A stretch of DNA of 64,000 bases from Cyanobium sp. Morenito 9A2 (GCF_024345575.1 NZ_JAGQBJ010000003.1:124001-188000), one strand, 5' to 3'. Shown: positions 19,872 to 29,456, counted from the first letter of the stretch. Program-made: numbers and translations. The notes: generated from the sequence alone by a model not told the origin.

Positions 19872-21395
19872 ATGGTTCGGCCCCGCTGGCACGATCCTGT
19901 TCCACCGGAAGCGGCACCCTGGTGGCGCGGCTGGGACCGCTTCGTGGCGCTCTGGGCCACCCTCAATCTCCTCTGGGTTGGATTCGATCTCAGCTACGTG
20001 CCCCTGCGCACCTTCTGGTTGCAGCGCAATCTTTACCCCTTGCCGTCGGTGCCGCTGAAGCTGCCGCTCACGGCCCTGCCGGACGTCACGCCCCTCTACG
20101 ACCGGGTGAAGGGGATCGAACCCCATCGGGAGACCCGCACCTACCTGCTGCGCTTCGAGGCCCTCGATCGCGCCCTGCAGCAGCCAGGCGCCGATGCCAG
20201 GCAGCAGGCGGACCTGCGTGCCCAGCAGCTGGAGCTCACCAGCGTCCTGATCGACACCAACCCGTTTGCCGCCTCGGGCGCCTCCGGCACCCTCGAGAAG
20301 ATCAAGAACCGCCTGCGCGAGCGCGCCGACCTCGATTCCGCGAAGGCCTCGGCGGAGCGTCTGCTCAGTGACACTTGGCTCAGGCAGCACCCCTGGAGCC
20401 GCGAGCGGCTGTTCTGGCGCAAGGAGGTGCTGCCCCTTGTGGCGACCAACTACTGGCGTTCGATCGATGAGAACGGTCGCCCCACCGACCACTTCTGGCG
20501 CATCGACCTGCTGGTGTTCCAGTGGGTCTTCCTGCTGGACATCCTGTTGCGGCTGGTGCGGCTGCGCCGGCGACTACCGGGGCTGAGCTGGAGGCAGGCC
20601 TGCCTGCGCCGCTGGACCGACCTGCCGCTGCTGTTGCCCTTCTGGCGTCCCCTGCGCTTGGTGTCGGTGATTGAGCGTCTGCAGTCCAGTGGGTTGGTGA
20701 ACTTCGAGCCGCTGCGGGCGGTGCTCAGCCGAGGAGTGGTGGCGCTGCTGGCTGTGGAACTGTTCGAAGTGCTGGCTCTGCAGCTCGTCGATGGGCTGCA
20801 GCAACTGATCCGCTCACCCCAGTGGCCCACGCGCATCCGCGCCCTGCGCAGCCATCAGAGCGTGCCGAGCCAGGGGGAATGGGAGGTGGTGGAGCTGTTG
20901 CGGATCTGGGGTCCCATGGTGCTGGCCCAGGTGGCGCCGCGGCTGGCGCCGGAGTTGCGCTCGATCGTTGGCCATGCCCTGCAGCAGAGCTTCCGCAGCG
21001 CGGTGCTTCCGCCCTCCTTGCGCAGCCTGCAGCCCGTGCTTCAGGTGGAGCAGGAGCTGAGTCGCCAGCTGGCCTCGGGGGTGGTCGACAATCTGCTGGG
21101 TCTCTCCCGCAGCACCGGCCAGCGCTTGGAGCTGGCCGATGACCAGCAGGTGCGCCAGGTCCAGGACCTGGTCGATCGATTCTGGGAAGAACTGGCGGGG
21201 GCTTTGGAGTCGGGCCAGGGTTTGGTGCGCAGCCAGCAACTGATCTGCGCGCTGCTGGAGAACCTCAAGCTCACCTACCTGGCCCAGATCAACAGGGCTG
21301 GGATCGAGCAGCTGATGCAGGAGCTCGATGCCCTCATGCTCACGGTGCCGACTGGCGAAGTGCCTCCGACCAGCGCTGGGGATCAAAGCCTGTGA
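19872..21395 (+). CDS. Large cyanobacterial membrane protein of unknown function
   Basis: 507 residues from ATG 19872. One TM segment lies near the N-terminus (FVALWATLNLLWVGFDLSYV) and a pair sits around residue 215 (LLVFQWVFLLDILLRLVRL) and further on (VVALLAVELFEVLALQLV). These are embedded in an Arg/Leu/Gln-rich, mostly helical protein with long amphipathic stretches such as ELRSIVGHALQQSFRSAVL. There are no catalytic motifs I recognise. The layout (TM pair, R-rich loops, helical C-terminal half) recalls a membrane-anchored scaffold or ion-channel-like module. It diverges from lepB with an 81-nt gap and overlaps the Spx-like gene by 56 nt at its 3' end. Confidence 0.8.
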   Translation: MVRPRWHDPVPPEAAPWWRGWDRFVALWATLNLLWVGFDLSYVPLRTFWLQRNLYPLPSVPLKLPLTALPDVTPLYDRVKGIEPHRETRTYLLRFEALDRALQQPGADARQQADLRAQQLELTSVLIDTNPFAASGASGTLEKIKNRLRERADLDSAKASAERLLSDTWLRQHPWSRERLFWRKEVLPLVATNYWRSIDENGRPTDHFWRIDLLVFQWVFLLDILLRLVRLRRRLPGLSWRQACLRRWTDLPLLLPFWRPLRLVSVIERLQSSGLVNFEPLRAVLSRGVVALLAVELFEVLALQLVDGLQQLIRSPQWPTRIRALRSHQSVPSQGEWEVVELLRIWGPMVLAQVAPRLAPELRSIVGHALQQSFRSAVLPPSLRSLQPVLQVEQELSRQLASGVVDNLLGLSRSTGQRLELADDQQVRQVQDLVDRFWEELAGALESGQGLVRSQQLICALLENLKLTYLAQINRAGIEQLMQELDALMLTVPTGEVPPTSAGDQSL

Positions 21396-21729
21396 GCGCC
21401 TCGCCACCTGGGGTGATCAAGAAGGGACGCTTGATCAGCTTGCCGTCGGCGGCAAGGGCCTCCAGGGCCTCCGCGTCGGTCAGGGCCTTCACCTGGGCTG
21501 AGCCGAGGGTGCGGTAACTGAGGCCGCTGGTGTTGAACAAGCGCTGGCGGTCGCCAAGGGAGGCGAGCGCCTGGCTCAATTCCTCCAGGGAGGGGGGCGC
21601 ACTGGTGATGTCGACCACCTCGTAGGCAATGGCCTGATCCTGGAGCCATCGGAGGGCTTTGCGGCAGGTGCTGCACCCCGCGTAACAGTAGATCCGCTGG
21701 GCTCCTCCCGGCACTGGCAAGACCGCCAT
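21340..21729 (-). CDS. Spx/ArsC-family thioredoxin-fold protein
   Basis: 129 residues. CYAGCSTCRKALRWLQ contains the C19-x-x-C22 pair of the Spx/MgsR subgroup. Later FNTSGLSYRTLG and KRPFLITPGGEALTGFD match the ArsC/Spx fold. Family members are arsenate reductases (single Cys plus three arginines) or redox-responsive RNA-polymerase-binding regulators. The CxxC pair favours the second type, though the RNA-polymerase-binding residue of Spx cannot be checked here. Its last 56 nt overlap the convergent membrane-protein gene, so the two stops interlock. Confidence 0.85.
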   Translation of the reverse strand: MAVLPVPGGAQRIYCYAGCSTCRKALRWLQDQAIAYEVVDITSAPPSLEELSQALASLGDRQRLFNTSGLSYRTLGSAQVKALTDAEALEALAADGKLIKRPFLITPGGEALTGFDPQRWSEALRQSAP

Positions 21730-21763
21730 GGTCGCGTCGAGCGGGAGTTGGCTAAGCGGTTTC

Positions 21764-22123
21764 TTACTTGCCGACGAGGGCCTTCAGCGCACCGACCAGG
21801 CTGTTGGAGCCCTTACCCACGCCGGCTTGGGGACGGGTGCGAACGGTCACATCGCCGTTGACCGTTGTGCGGCAGCTGAGGCGGTAATTGGCGGGACGAT
21901 CGGCCAGATACACCTGCTCCACGTCGCTGCGGGGGGAGAGGTTGCGCTCACCCTCAAGCACTTCCACCACGCAGGTGCCGCACTGGCCGAGACCACCGCA
22001 GTTGTTGAAGTTGTTCAGGCCCTTGTAGGGGTTGATGCCTGCGTCGAGGGCGGCCTTGCGCAGGTTGGCCCCCTCGATGCAGCCGACTTGCTGGCCTTCC
22101 TGTTCGAAACGGATGGTGGGCAC
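21764..22123 (-). CDS. Plant-type 2Fe-2S ferredoxin
   Basis: 119 residues from a GTG at 22123 (VPTIRFEQEGQQVGC). The cluster ligands are C42, C48, C51 and C84 in NCGGLGQCGTC and RLSC, spaced C-x5-C-x2-C...C. That differs by one residue from the C-x4-C-x2-C of photosynthetic PetF. The C-terminus (RTRPQAGVGKGSNSLVGALK) is longer than in PetF. It is therefore probably a specialised ferredoxin rather than the main photosystem I acceptor. The coding frame is open upstream but would start inside the promoter region shared with the divergent methyltransferase. Confidence 0.88.
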   Translation of the reverse strand: MPTIRFEQEGQQVGCIEGANLRKAALDAGINPYKGLNNFNNCGGLGQCGTCVVEVLEGERNLSPRSDVEQVYLADRPANYRLSCRTTVNGDVTVRTRPQAGVGKGSNSLVGALKALVGK

Positions 22124-22238
22124 TGTCGGTAGGGAACACGATGCCGTCCAACTTACCTGTCCACTGGCGGCCTCTTTTCGCCCTGAAACGGATGTTGTCG
22201 GAGGGGCTTCGTAGCATTGGTTCAACCGCCCGAGCTCC

Positions 22239-22925
22239 TTGGTCGAACAACCCCTTGATCCCCTGGCGCCGGCCGGTTATGACCTGGTCCTGCAGCAGTT
22301 AGTACCCGGATACGCCAGTCTGGCGCGTCTCGCAGTGGCCCTGCTGGCCGTCGGACCTCTGGCGGGAGAAACGGGAGCGGACGTGCTGGTGGCCGGATGC
22401 GGCACCGGCGCCGAACTGCTGGAAGCGGTGGCGCAACGCCCCGATTGGCGGCTCACCGCCATTGACCCCTCGGCGGCCATGCTCCAGGTGGCCCAGGGGC
22501 GGCTCCGCCATGCCCCGGCGATCGAATGGCGCTGCTCCACGGCCGAATCCCTCCAGGAGAGCGGGCGGTTCGCCGGAGCCCTCTCCGTGCTGGTCCTGCA
22601 GTCACTTCCCGACGACGGCAGCAAGTTGGCGTTTCTCACGGCGCTGGCCCAGAGCCTCAGGCCCGGTGGACAACTGGTGCTGGTGGACCTGATGCGCTCC
22701 TCCCTCAGCGGCTTGGGTGAGCAGGTGGAGAGGGCCTGGCTCGGGTTCCAGCGGGCCAGCGGACTCACGGCCACCGCAGAGCAACTGGCACCGCTCACCC
22801 AGGCGCTCCATCCGATCGGAGCGGCCCGTCTCACAGCCCTGGTGAATGCGGCCGGCTTCAGTGATCCGGCGCGGATCTTCCAGGCCCTTGATGTGGAGGG
22901 TTTCCTGCTGCAGCGTCGTCGTTGA
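22239..22925 (+). CDS. Class I SAM-dependent methyltransferase
   Basis: 228 residues from the TTG at 22239; an in-frame TAG 27 bases upstream makes it the only credible start. The SAM-binding glycine loop is [15 protein letters not shown]. It is followed by [14 protein letters not shown] and the post-loop strand [16 protein letters not shown], with [12 protein letters not shown] further on. This is a typical UbiE/BioC-like small-molecule methyltransferase core without a recognisable substrate domain. The 3' end overlaps the pyrophosphatase gene by 68 nt, tail to tail. Confidence 0.85.
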   Translation: MVEQPLDPLAPAGYDLVLQQLVPGYASLARLAVALLAVGPLAGETGADVLVAGCGTGAELLEAVAQRPDWRLTAIDPSAAMLQVAQGRLRHAPAIEWRCSTAESLQESGRFAGALSVLVLQSLPDDGSKLAFLTALAQSLRPGGQLVLVDLMRSSLSGLGEQVERAWLGFQRASGLTATAEQLAPLTQALHPIGAARLTALVNAAGFSDPARIFQALDVEGFLLQRRR

Positions 22926-23469
22926 GCGAAGGAGCTTCGATGGCGCCGCAGGCGAGCCGTTGGTCGGCCGCCTCGATGCACCGTTCCAGCAACGCCCCGA
23001 CACGGTCCGCATCCTGCCAACCAAGGATCGTGGTGGTTCGACCCTCCAGATTTTTGTAAATCCTGAAGAACTCCGCTACCTCCTCCAGCTGGTTCGGGGC
23101 GATCTGACGAATGCTGCGGATCGAGTCCTGGCGTGGATCAGCCGCCGGCACGCAGAGCAGCTTGCCGTCGGGCAGGCCGCTGTCGATCATGTCGAGCACA
23201 CCGATGGGCCGGGCGGCGATCAGACAGCCAGCGAAGGTGGGCTCCTCCATGATCACCATCGCGTCGAGGGGGGCCCCATCTTCGGCAAGGGTGTTCGGAA
23301 CGAACCCGTAATCGAAGGGATAGCGCACCGACGAGTGCAGCACCCGGTCCAGGGCCATCACCCCGGCTGCGGGGATGTACTCGTATTTGTTACGGCTGCC
23401 GGCGGGAATCTCCACCACCAGGTTCACCAGTCCGGGGGCTGGGGAGGCGGCCAGGCGTTCGAGATCCAT
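22858..23469 (-). CDS. ppa: Inorganic pyrophosphatase (family I), canonical copy
   Basis: 203 residues. Hydrolyses pyrophosphate released by biosynthesis. The active-site landmarks are in order: [51 protein letters not shown] and [18 protein letters not shown]. The last 25 or so residues ([20 protein letters not shown]) are unusual. They are encoded by the stretch shared with the convergent methyltransferase and look like read-through beyond the ancestral stop. A second, more divergent family-I enzyme lies at 46486. Upstream on the same strand a small membrane-protein gene overlaps its start. Confidence 0.94.
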   Translation of the reverse strand: MDLERLAASPAPGLVNLVVEIPAGSRNKYEYIPAAGVMALDRVLHSSVRYPFDYGFVPNTLAEDGAPLDAMVIMEEPTFAGCLIAARPIGVLDMIDSGLPDGKLLCVPAADPRQDSIRSIRQIAPNQLEEVAEFFRIYKNLEGRTTTILGWQDADRVGALLERCIEAADQRLACGAIEAPSLNDDAAAGNPPHQGPGRSAPDH

Positions 23470-23734
23470 TGCTCAGGGAGGCCGGCAAAGTCAGCGCTGC
23501 ACCACTGTCGCTTCCGCCACCTGCGGATTGCCCTCGATCGCTGCCGTGTCGGTCTCCCAGCACGCTGATCAGAGGCAATGCCAGGGCCATCAGGGCGATC
23601 AGGGGTCCCGCCAGGGCCGATCCAGTGGCCAGGAAGGGGTCGTAACTGAAGGGTTCCTCTCCGGAGTCCGCTGCCGAGGGTTCGTCGGTGAAGGGTTGAC
23701 TGGCGGCGGTTCGGGGGGGGGGCTCGGAGTCCAT
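23390..23734 (-). CDS. Small single-TM protein, unknown function
   Basis: 114 residues. An acidic, Ser/Pro-rich N-terminus ([20 protein letters not shown]) leads into one membrane helix ([20 protein letters not shown]). A Gly/Ser/Arg-rich tail follows that overlaps the start of ppa by 80 nt in another frame. The N-terminal half looks like genuine coding sequence. The tail ([18 protein letters not shown]) has the composition of an out-of-frame reading of ppa, so a stop mutation may have extended an originally shorter protein. No family recognised. Confidence 0.6.
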   Translation of the reverse strand: MDSEPPPRTAASQPFTDEPSAADSGEEPFSYDPFLATGSALAGPLIALMALALPLISVLGDRHGSDRGQSAGGGSDSGAALTLPASLSNGSRTPGRLPSPRTGEPGGGDSRRQP

Positions 23735-24011
23735 GGACGAGGGTGAGGGGACAACCCCGCTTTCTGATGCTCGGATCGAAAAGCGAAGCGACCTGCCCGT
23801 GGGGCGGGGAGGGATCGCACCTCACACCGACGTAACGCTCAGGTTGATTAATTGTGACACTGAAAGCACCAGCCATCCAGCCGGAGTCTGAAGCCCAGTG
23901 ATCTGAGTGCCGATGGGCTGATGGCCCCAGGGGTCTGGACCTTGGTTCGTTGGTTGATCCCAGCCCCCAAGGAAGGCTGCCCTCAGGACGCGGCCTTGAG
24001 GAAAGCAGCGC

Positions 24012-24491
24012 TCAGGCGGCGGGGCGGGCCTGCTCGCTCCGCTCCCGCATGGCGTTGAACTCGAGGGGCGGGCTTTCGCTGCCACCCAGGTGCTGGCGAA
24101 TCGCACGCAATTCCTCGAGGATCGTGCTCAGCAGTTGCTGGGTGGCGGTGGAGGGTGAATTGAGCACCTCCACGGTGACTTCCTTGATCCTCAGCACATC
24201 CCGGGCGAATCGTGCCACCTCGTTGGGGTGGAAATGCAGGGGATCCTTTTGGTCGCTGCGGTATTCCGGGTTGAGTTTGCGCGGATTGAAGGGAGGGTTG
24301 AGGTTGCGGGGATCGGTGTTGGTGTAGCGGTACACCGAGGCGCGCGAGCGATTCAGCGCTTTTTGGACCTCGTCGATGCCGATCAAGGCCTCACCCTCGC
24401 CAGGATTTCCGTGCGTGCCCGCAGGTGACCCGCCCTGGGGTGGCACCGAAAACGGGCCTACCCCACCGGGAGGAATCGAAGGGGCGACCAT
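24012..24491 (-). CDS. Helix-turn-helix-like cyanobacterial protein, unknown target
   Basis: 159 residues from ATG 24491. After a Pro/Gly-rich N-terminus of about 35 residues comes a block, ALIGIDEVQKALNRSRASVY, that has the shape of an excisionase/MerR-type helix-turn-helix. It is followed by RYTNTDPRNLNPPFNPRKLN and DPLHFHPNEVARFARDVL, then a helical C-terminus (TQQLLSTILEELRAIRQHL) suited to dimerisation. I read it as a DNA-binding regulator, but no known regulator matches. It diverges from proS with a 140-nt gap. To its left lie 277 nt without any gene. Confidence 0.7.
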   Translation of the reverse strand: MVAPSIPPGGVGPFSVPPQGGSPAGTHGNPGEGEALIGIDEVQKALNRSRASVYRYTNTDPRNLNPPFNPRKLNPEYRSDQKDPLHFHPNEVARFARDVLRIKEVTVEVLNSPSTATQQLLSTILEELRAIRQHLGGSESPPLEFNAMRERSEQARPAA

Positions 24492-24570
24492 GAGACGACT
24501 TTGCGACGGATGGGAGTTGAGCGGGGACCCTAGCAGAACTTTTCCGCCCTGCCGGTGACCAGGGCAGCCA

Positions 24571-24600
24571 TTGGCGAAGCACGTGGGGACCAAGTGATAG
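24571..24600 (+). promoter_or_regulatory. Candidate sigma-70-type promoter of proS
   Basis: TTGGCG at 24571-24576 and TGATAG at 24595-24600, separated by 18 bases, would place the transcription start near 24607, about 25 bases before the proS ATG. The match to TTGACA/TATAAT is partial (4 of 6 and 3 of 6), so this is a suggestion only. Confidence 0.3.
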
Positions 24601-24631
24601 CGTCCAGCCCCACCGCTTCAAGGTCCTTTCC

Positions 24632-26470
24632 ATGCGCGTCTCCCGCCTGCTGCTGGTGACGCTGCGGGACGACCCCGCCGAAGCCGAAATCATCTCCCAC
24701 AAGCTGCTGCTCCGGGCCGGCTTCATCCGCAGGGTGGGATCCGGCATCTACGCCTACTTGCCCCTGCTCTGGCGTGTGCTGCAGAAGATCTCGGCGATCG
24801 TGCGCGAGGAGGTGAACGCCGTTGGGGGCCTTGAAACACTGTTGCCCCAGCTGCAGCCCGCCGAACTCTGGGAGCGCAGCGGCCGCTGGGCGGGATACAC
24901 CGCTGGTGAGGGGATCATGTTCCACCTGCTGGACCGCCAGGAGCGCGCCTTTGGCCTGGGCCCCACCCACGAAGAGGTGATCACGACCATCGCCGCTGAC
25001 TTGTTGCGGTCTTACCGTCAGCTACCCGTCTGCCTTTATCAGATTCAGACCAAGTTCCGCGATGAGATCCGGCCCCGGTTCGGGCTGATGCGCGGACGCG
25101 AATTCATCATGAAGGACGCCTACTCCTTCCACGCCGATGAGGAGGATCTGCGCCGGACCTACCAGGATTTCGACGGTGCCTACCGGCGGATCTTCAGCCG
25201 CTGCGGCCTGCGGGCCGTGGCCGTGGAAGCCGACAGTGGGGCCATTGGCGGCTCCGCCAGCCAGGAGTTCATGGTCACGGCCGAGGCCGGCGAAGACCTC
25301 ATTCTGGCTAGCCCCGATGGCCGCTATGCCGCCAACCAGGAGCGTGCTACTTCACGGGCGGGAGCGGCGGTGCCCTTGCCTGCCGGCCCCTTCCGGGTGC
25401 TGGCCACCCCGGGGCAGAGCACGATCCAGGGGTTGTGTTCTGCCCACGGTTTCGATCCCAGTCAGATCGTCAAAGTGCTGCTGCTGGTGGCGCGCTTTGC
25501 CGATGGCCCCGATCAGCCGCTGCTGATCAGCCTGCGCGGGGACCAGCAACTCAATGACGTGAAGCTGGCCAATGTCCTGACGGCCAGGCTTGGAGGTGAA
25601 CGGGGAACCCTGCTGGAGGTCGAACCGATCAACCCTGAGCAGGTGCAGCGCCAGGGGCTCGCCCCCCTGCCCTTCGGCTACCTCGGCCCCCAGCTCGAGG
25701 ATGCCGTTCTGGCCGGCGCCAGGGATTGGTCAACGCACTTTCTGCGGCTGGCCGATGCCACTGCCGCCGAACTCGAGCGATTCGTCTGCGGTGCCAACGG
25801 GGGCGAGGCCCATCGGGTGGGGGTCAGCTGGAGCGATCTGGGGCTCAAGCCGGAGGCCCTTGACCTGCGCGCCGCCCAACCGGGCGACCGCTGCCTCCAT
25901 GACGTCAGCCAGGTGCTGGTGGCCAGCCGTGGCATCGAGGTGGGCCACATCTTTCAGCTCGGGCGCAAGTATTCCGAAGCGCTCGGGGCTCGCTTCACCA
26001 ATGAGGCCGGCCAGGAGGAGGCCCTGTGGATGGGCTGTTACGGGATCGGGGTCTCCCGGCTGGCCCAGGCCGCCGTTGAGCAGCACCACGACGCCAACGG
26101 CCTGATCTGGCCCGTGGCGATCGCCCCCTTCGAGCTGATCATCGTGATCGCCAACGGGCAAGAGGCGGCCCAGGTGGCCCTGGCTGAGCAGCTTTATGGG
26201 GACCTCCAGGCGGCGGGCGTCGATGTGCTGCTGGATGACCGCTCCGAGCGGGCTGGCGTGAAGTTCAAGGACGCGGATTTGATCGGCATCCCCTGGCGGC
26301 TGGTGGTGGGCCGTGGCGCGGCCGGCGGCACGGTGGAGCTGGTGGAGCGCGCTGGGGGCGCCAAGCAGGAGCTTCCTGCCGCCGAGCTGGCGGCCACCCT
26401 GGTGCCCCTTTTGCTCGCCCAACGCCGGGGTTTGGCCTTGGATCTGCCCGCGCAGGGGGAGGGGGCCTGA
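24632..26470 (+). CDS. proS: Prolyl-tRNA synthetase (bacterial type)
   Basis: 612 residues. Class II synthetase charging tRNA-Pro. Motif 1 region GSGIYAYLPLLWRVLQKI, motif 2 FRDEIRPRFGLMRGREFIMK and motif 3 GCYGIGVSRLAQA are intact. An INS-type editing insertion sits between motifs 2 and 3 (about residues 220-390). The anticodon-binding domain ends with DLIGIPWRLVVGR. The Ala-rich C-terminus (RRGLALDLPAQGEGA) is slightly extended. A short 153-nt gap with a small 7-bp hairpin (26497-26518) follows before psb27. Confidence 0.97.
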   Translation: MRVSRLLLVTLRDDPAEAEIISHKLLLRAGFIRRVGSGIYAYLPLLWRVLQKISAIVREEVNAVGGLETLLPQLQPAELWERSGRWAGYTAGEGIMFHLLDRQERAFGLGPTHEEVITTIAADLLRSYRQLPVCLYQIQTKFRDEIRPRFGLMRGREFIMKDAYSFHADEEDLRRTYQDFDGAYRRIFSRCGLRAVAVEADSGAIGGSASQEFMVTAEAGEDLILASPDGRYAANQERATSRAGAAVPLPAGPFRVLATPGQSTIQGLCSAHGFDPSQIVKVLLLVARFADGPDQPLLISLRGDQQLNDVKLANVLTARLGGERGTLLEVEPINPEQVQRQGLAPLPFGYLGPQLEDAVLAGARDWSTHFLRLADATAAELERFVCGANGGEAHRVGVSWSDLGLKPEALDLRAAQPGDRCLHDVSQVLVASRGIEVGHIFQLGRKYSEALGARFTNEAGQEEALWMGCYGIGVSRLAQAAVEQHHDANGLIWPVAIAPFELIIVIANGQEAAQVALAEQLYGDLQAAGVDVLLDDRSERAGVKFKDADLIGIPWRLVVGRGAAGGTVELVERAGGAKQELPAAELAATLVPLLLAQRRGLALDLPAQGEGA

Positions 26471-26623
26471 ACGGCTGGTGGGCACGGCCTGCCGCCGCTG
26501 TCTGTTCAAGGAGACAGCTCAAGGCAGCGGCTCAAGGCAGTAGCCCTCCCATCAGGCCCCACTGCAGGCCTTCATGGGGAGCTCTTCTAGAATCTCACTC
26601 TTGTCTTCCTGGTTGCGTTCCCC

Positions 26624-27034
26624 ATGGCTGCTGTGCTCCTTCGTGCCAAGGCAGTCCTGATGGCGCTTTGCCTCTCGCTGGCGTTGGTGCTCTCCGCCTG
26701 CTCGTCGTCGGCCGGCCCGATCACGGGCAATTACGTCGATGACACCGTGGCGGTGGCCCAGTCTCTGATGATCACCATTGCCTTGCCCCAGGACGACCCC
26801 AGCCGTCGGGAGGCGGAGGTGGAGGCCCGCAGCTTGATCAACAGCTACACCGCCCGCTACCGGCCCCAGAGCCGCCTCAATGGCCTGAGCTCCTTCACCA
26901 CCATGCAGACGGCGATGAATTCCTTGGCGGCCCACTACGCCGCCTATGCCAATCGCCCCCTGCCTGATGCCCTCAAGGCACGCCTTGACAAGGAACTGAA
27001 GAAGGCTGAAGCCAGTGCCTTGCGCGGTGCCTAA
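26624..27034 (+). CDS. psb27: Photosystem II assembly lipoprotein Psb27
   Basis: 136 residues. Lumenal lipoprotein that binds CP43 and keeps the manganese cluster from assembling too early on immature or damaged photosystem II. The signal peptide ends in a lipobox LSAC, with C26 as the lipidated cysteine. The mature four-helix bundle starts GPITGNYVDDTVAVAQSLM and carries SLINSYTARYRPQSRLNGLS and SFTTMQTAMNSLAAHY. Isolated between proS and purA; a TAGAAT at 26588 could be its -10 box but no good -35 is visible. Confidence 0.96.
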   Translation: MAAVLLRAKAVLMALCLSLALVLSACSSSAGPITGNYVDDTVAVAQSLMITIALPQDDPSRREAEVEARSLINSYTARYRPQSRLNGLSSFTTMQTAMNSLAAHYAAYANRPLPDALKARLDKELKKAEASALRGA

Positions 27035-27139
27035 GGCCCGCGGCGCCGCCGCCCTGAAGCCCCTGTCTTTTGACGAAGGGCAGGGCGATCTGAGAGGCTC
27101 ACAGATTGCGCTTTGAAGCGGCTTCGGGCCGCTGTCTCC

Positions 27140-28453
27140 TTGGCCAACGTTGTCGTCATCGGTGCACAGTGGGGCGACGAGGGGAAGGGCAAGATCACCG
27201 ATCTGCTGAGCCGCTCCGCTGACGTCGTCGTCCGTTATCAGGGTGGTGTCAACGCCGGTCACACGATCGTCGTGGACGACAAGGTGCTCAAGCTGCACCT
27301 GATCCCCTCGGGCATCCTGTACCCCGAAACCATCTGCTTGATTGGTTCCGGCACAGTGGTGGACCCCAAGGTCATGCTCGGCGAGCTCGACATGCTCGCC
27401 GAGAACGGCATCGACATCGGCGGGTTGCGTCTGGCTTCCACGGCCCACGTGACCATGCCGTACCACCGCATGCTCGATCTGGCGATGGAGCAGCGCCGGG
27501 GGGACCGCCGCATCGGCACCACCGGCCGGGGCATCGGCCCCACCTACGCCGATAAGTCGGAGCGCAATGGCATCCGCGTGATTGATCTGCTCGATCAAGA
27601 TCGCCTGCGCGATCGGTTGCTGGGGCCGCTCGGTGAGAAGAACCTGTTGCTTGAGCGGATCTATGGCCTCGAGCCCCTGGACCCTGAGATGGTGATCGAG
27701 GAGTACGCCGCCTACGGCCGACGCCTGGCCCCCCACGTGGTGGATTGCACCCGCACCATCCATCAGGCGGCTCGAGAACGGAAGAACATCCTGTTCGAGG
27801 GCGCCCAGGGCACCCTGCTCGATCTCGACCACGGCACCTACCCCTATGTCACCTCCTCCAATCCGGTGAGTGGCGGGGCCTGCATCGGTGCGGGCGTGGG
27901 CCCTACTTTGATCGACCGGGTGATCGGAGTGGCCAAGGCTTACACCACCCGGGTGGGGGAAGGGCCCTTCCCCACCGAACTGGAAGGCAGCCTCAACGAC
28001 CATCTCTGCGATCGCGGCCATGAGTTCGGCACCACCACCGGCCGCCGGCGCCGCTGTGGCTGGTTCGATGGTGTGATCGGTCGCTATGCCGTGCAGGTGA
28101 ATGGGCTTGATTGCCTGGCGATCACCAAGCTCGACGTACTCGATGAACTCGATGCGATCGAGGTCTGCGTCGCCTATGAGCTTGATGGCGAGCGGATTGA
28201 TTACTTCCCCAGCAGCGCCGAGGATTTTGCCCGCTGCCGGCCGATCTTCGAGAGTCTGCCCGGTTGGCAGTGTTCCACCGCCGACTGCCGCCGTTTGGAG
28301 GATCTGCCCCCAACGGCGATGGCCTACCTGCGCTTTCTGGCCGAACTGATGGAGGTGCCGATCGCGATCGTTTCCCTGGGCGCCAACCGTGACCAGACGA
28401 TCGTGGTGGAAGATCCCATCCACGGGCCCAAGCGCGCTCTGCTGAGCGTTTAA
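27140..28453 (+). CDS. purA: Adenylosuccinate synthetase
   Basis: 437 residues from the TTG at 27140, giving the normal family start ([17 protein letters not shown]). An earlier TTG at 27113 adds nine basic residues and is less likely. Converts IMP and aspartate to adenylosuccinate using GTP. Visible are the GDEGKGK P-loop, [21 protein letters not shown], the conserved [18 protein letters not shown] and [13 protein letters not shown]. The next gene, a PfkB kinase, begins 13 nt later, suggesting a purine-related operon. Confidence 0.96.
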   Translation: MANVVVIGAQWGDEGKGKITDLLSRSADVVVRYQGGVNAGHTIVVDDKVLKLHLIPSGILYPETICLIGSGTVVDPKVMLGELDMLAENGIDIGGLRLASTAHVTMPYHRMLDLAMEQRRGDRRIGTTGRGIGPTYADKSERNGIRVIDLLDQDRLRDRLLGPLGEKNLLLERIYGLEPLDPEMVIEEYAAYGRRLAPHVVDCTRTIHQAARERKNILFEGAQGTLLDLDHGTYPYVTSSNPVSGGACIGAGVGPTLIDRVIGVAKAYTTRVGEGPFPTELEGSLNDHLCDRGHEFGTTTGRRRRCGWFDGVIGRYAVQVNGLDCLAITKLDVLDELDAIEVCVAYELDGERIDYFPSSAEDFARCRPIFESLPGWQCSTADCRRLEDLPPTAMAYLRFLAELMEVPIAIVSLGANRDQTIVVEDPIHGPKRALLSV

Positions 28454-28466
28454 ACCAACCGAAACG

Positions 28467-29456
28467 ATGGGCGAAACCTTTGATGTGGTCGGCATCGGCA
28501 ATGCGATCGTCGATGTGCTTGTTCAGGCCGATGATGCCTTCCTGGCCGATCACGACCTGAGCAAGGGAGCGATGGCCCTGGTGAATCAAGGGCAAGCCGA
28601 GCGGCTCTACGCCGCCTGTGGGGTGGGTCTGGAAACCTCGGGTGGATCGGCCGCCAACACCCTCGCCGGCATCGCCCAGCTCGGGGGCAGCGCGGGCTTC
28701 ATCGGTCGGGTGCGCGACGACCAGCTCGGGGAGATCTTCGCCCACGACATCCGCGCCGCCGGTGCCCATTTCACGACACCCGCCGCCAGCCAAGGACCGT
28801 CCACGGCCCGCTGCCTGATCCTGGTCACCCCCGATGCCCAGCGCACCATGTGCACTTACCTCGGGGCCTCGGTGAATCTGGAGCCGGCGGACCTGGATCT
28901 GGAGCTGGTGCGGCGGGCCAAGGTGCTCTACCTCGAGGGCTATCTCTGGGACAGCGAGGCGGCCAAGCGCGCCTTCATCGCTGCCGCTGGCGTGATCCGC
29001 GCCGCGGGGGGCGAGGTGGCCCTGAGCCTGTCCGATGGCTTCTGCGTGGAGCGTCACCGCGAGAGTTTTCTGGACCTGGTGGATGGCCACGTGGATCTGC
29101 TCTTTGCCAATGAGAGCGAGATCACCGCGCTCTACGGCACCGACAGCTTCGAGACGGCCCTCGTGCAGGTGCGGGGCCGCTGCAAGGTGGCTGCCCTCAC
29201 CCGCAGCGAGCGGGGGTCAGTGGTGCTGGCAGGTGAGGCCACGCATCTGATTGAACCGTTCCGCTTGGGTGAGCTCCTGGACACCACCGGTGCCGGGGAT
29301 CTCTACGCGGCCGGCTTCCTCTACGGCTACACCCAGGGGCAACCGCTGGAACGCTGCGGCCAGCTCGGCTCGCTTTGCGCCGGTCAGGTGGTGACCCAAC
29401 TGGGCCCCCGTCCCCAGGGCTCGCTCAAGGAGCTGGTGGCGCAACACCTGGGCTGA
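28467..29456 (+). CDS. PfkB-family sugar/nucleoside kinase
   Basis: 329 residues. Ribokinase-fold kinase: GIGNAIVDVLVQADD at the N-terminus, the GGSAANTLAGIAQLGGSAGF substrate motif and the C-terminal DTTGAGDLYAAGFLYG with catalytic Asp. Closest in style to adenosine kinase-like members of the PfkB family. Its position 13 nt after purA would fit adenosine salvage, though ribokinase or fructokinase activity cannot be excluded. The 3' end overlaps cutA by 32 nt, tail to tail. Confidence 0.9.
   Translation: MGETFDVVGIGNAIVDVLVQADDAFLADHDLSKGAMALVNQGQAERLYAACGVGLETSGGSAANTLAGIAQLGGSAGFIGRVRDDQLGEIFAHDIRAAGAHFTTPAASQGPSTARCLILVTPDAQRTMCTYLGASVNLEPADLDLELVRRAKVLYLEGYLWDSEAAKRAFIAAAGVIRAAGGEVALSLSDGFCVERHRESFLDLVDGHVDLLFANESEITALYGTDSFETALVQVRGRCKVAALTRSERGSVVLAGEATHLIEPFRLGELLDTTGAGDLYAAGFLYGYTQGQPLERCGQLGSLCAGQVVTQLGPRPQGSLKELVAQHLG

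Noticed and set aside
23735-24011. 277-nt gap searched for an RNA gene or short ORF
   Set aside because: No tRNA-like cloverleaf and no credible short ORF; only AT-richer sequence near 23850 that might hold a promoter.
26517-26540. GCTCAAGGCAG repeated twice between proS and psb27
   Set aside because: Two 11-nt copies in a GC-rich gap may be chance; no further copies and no function suggested.
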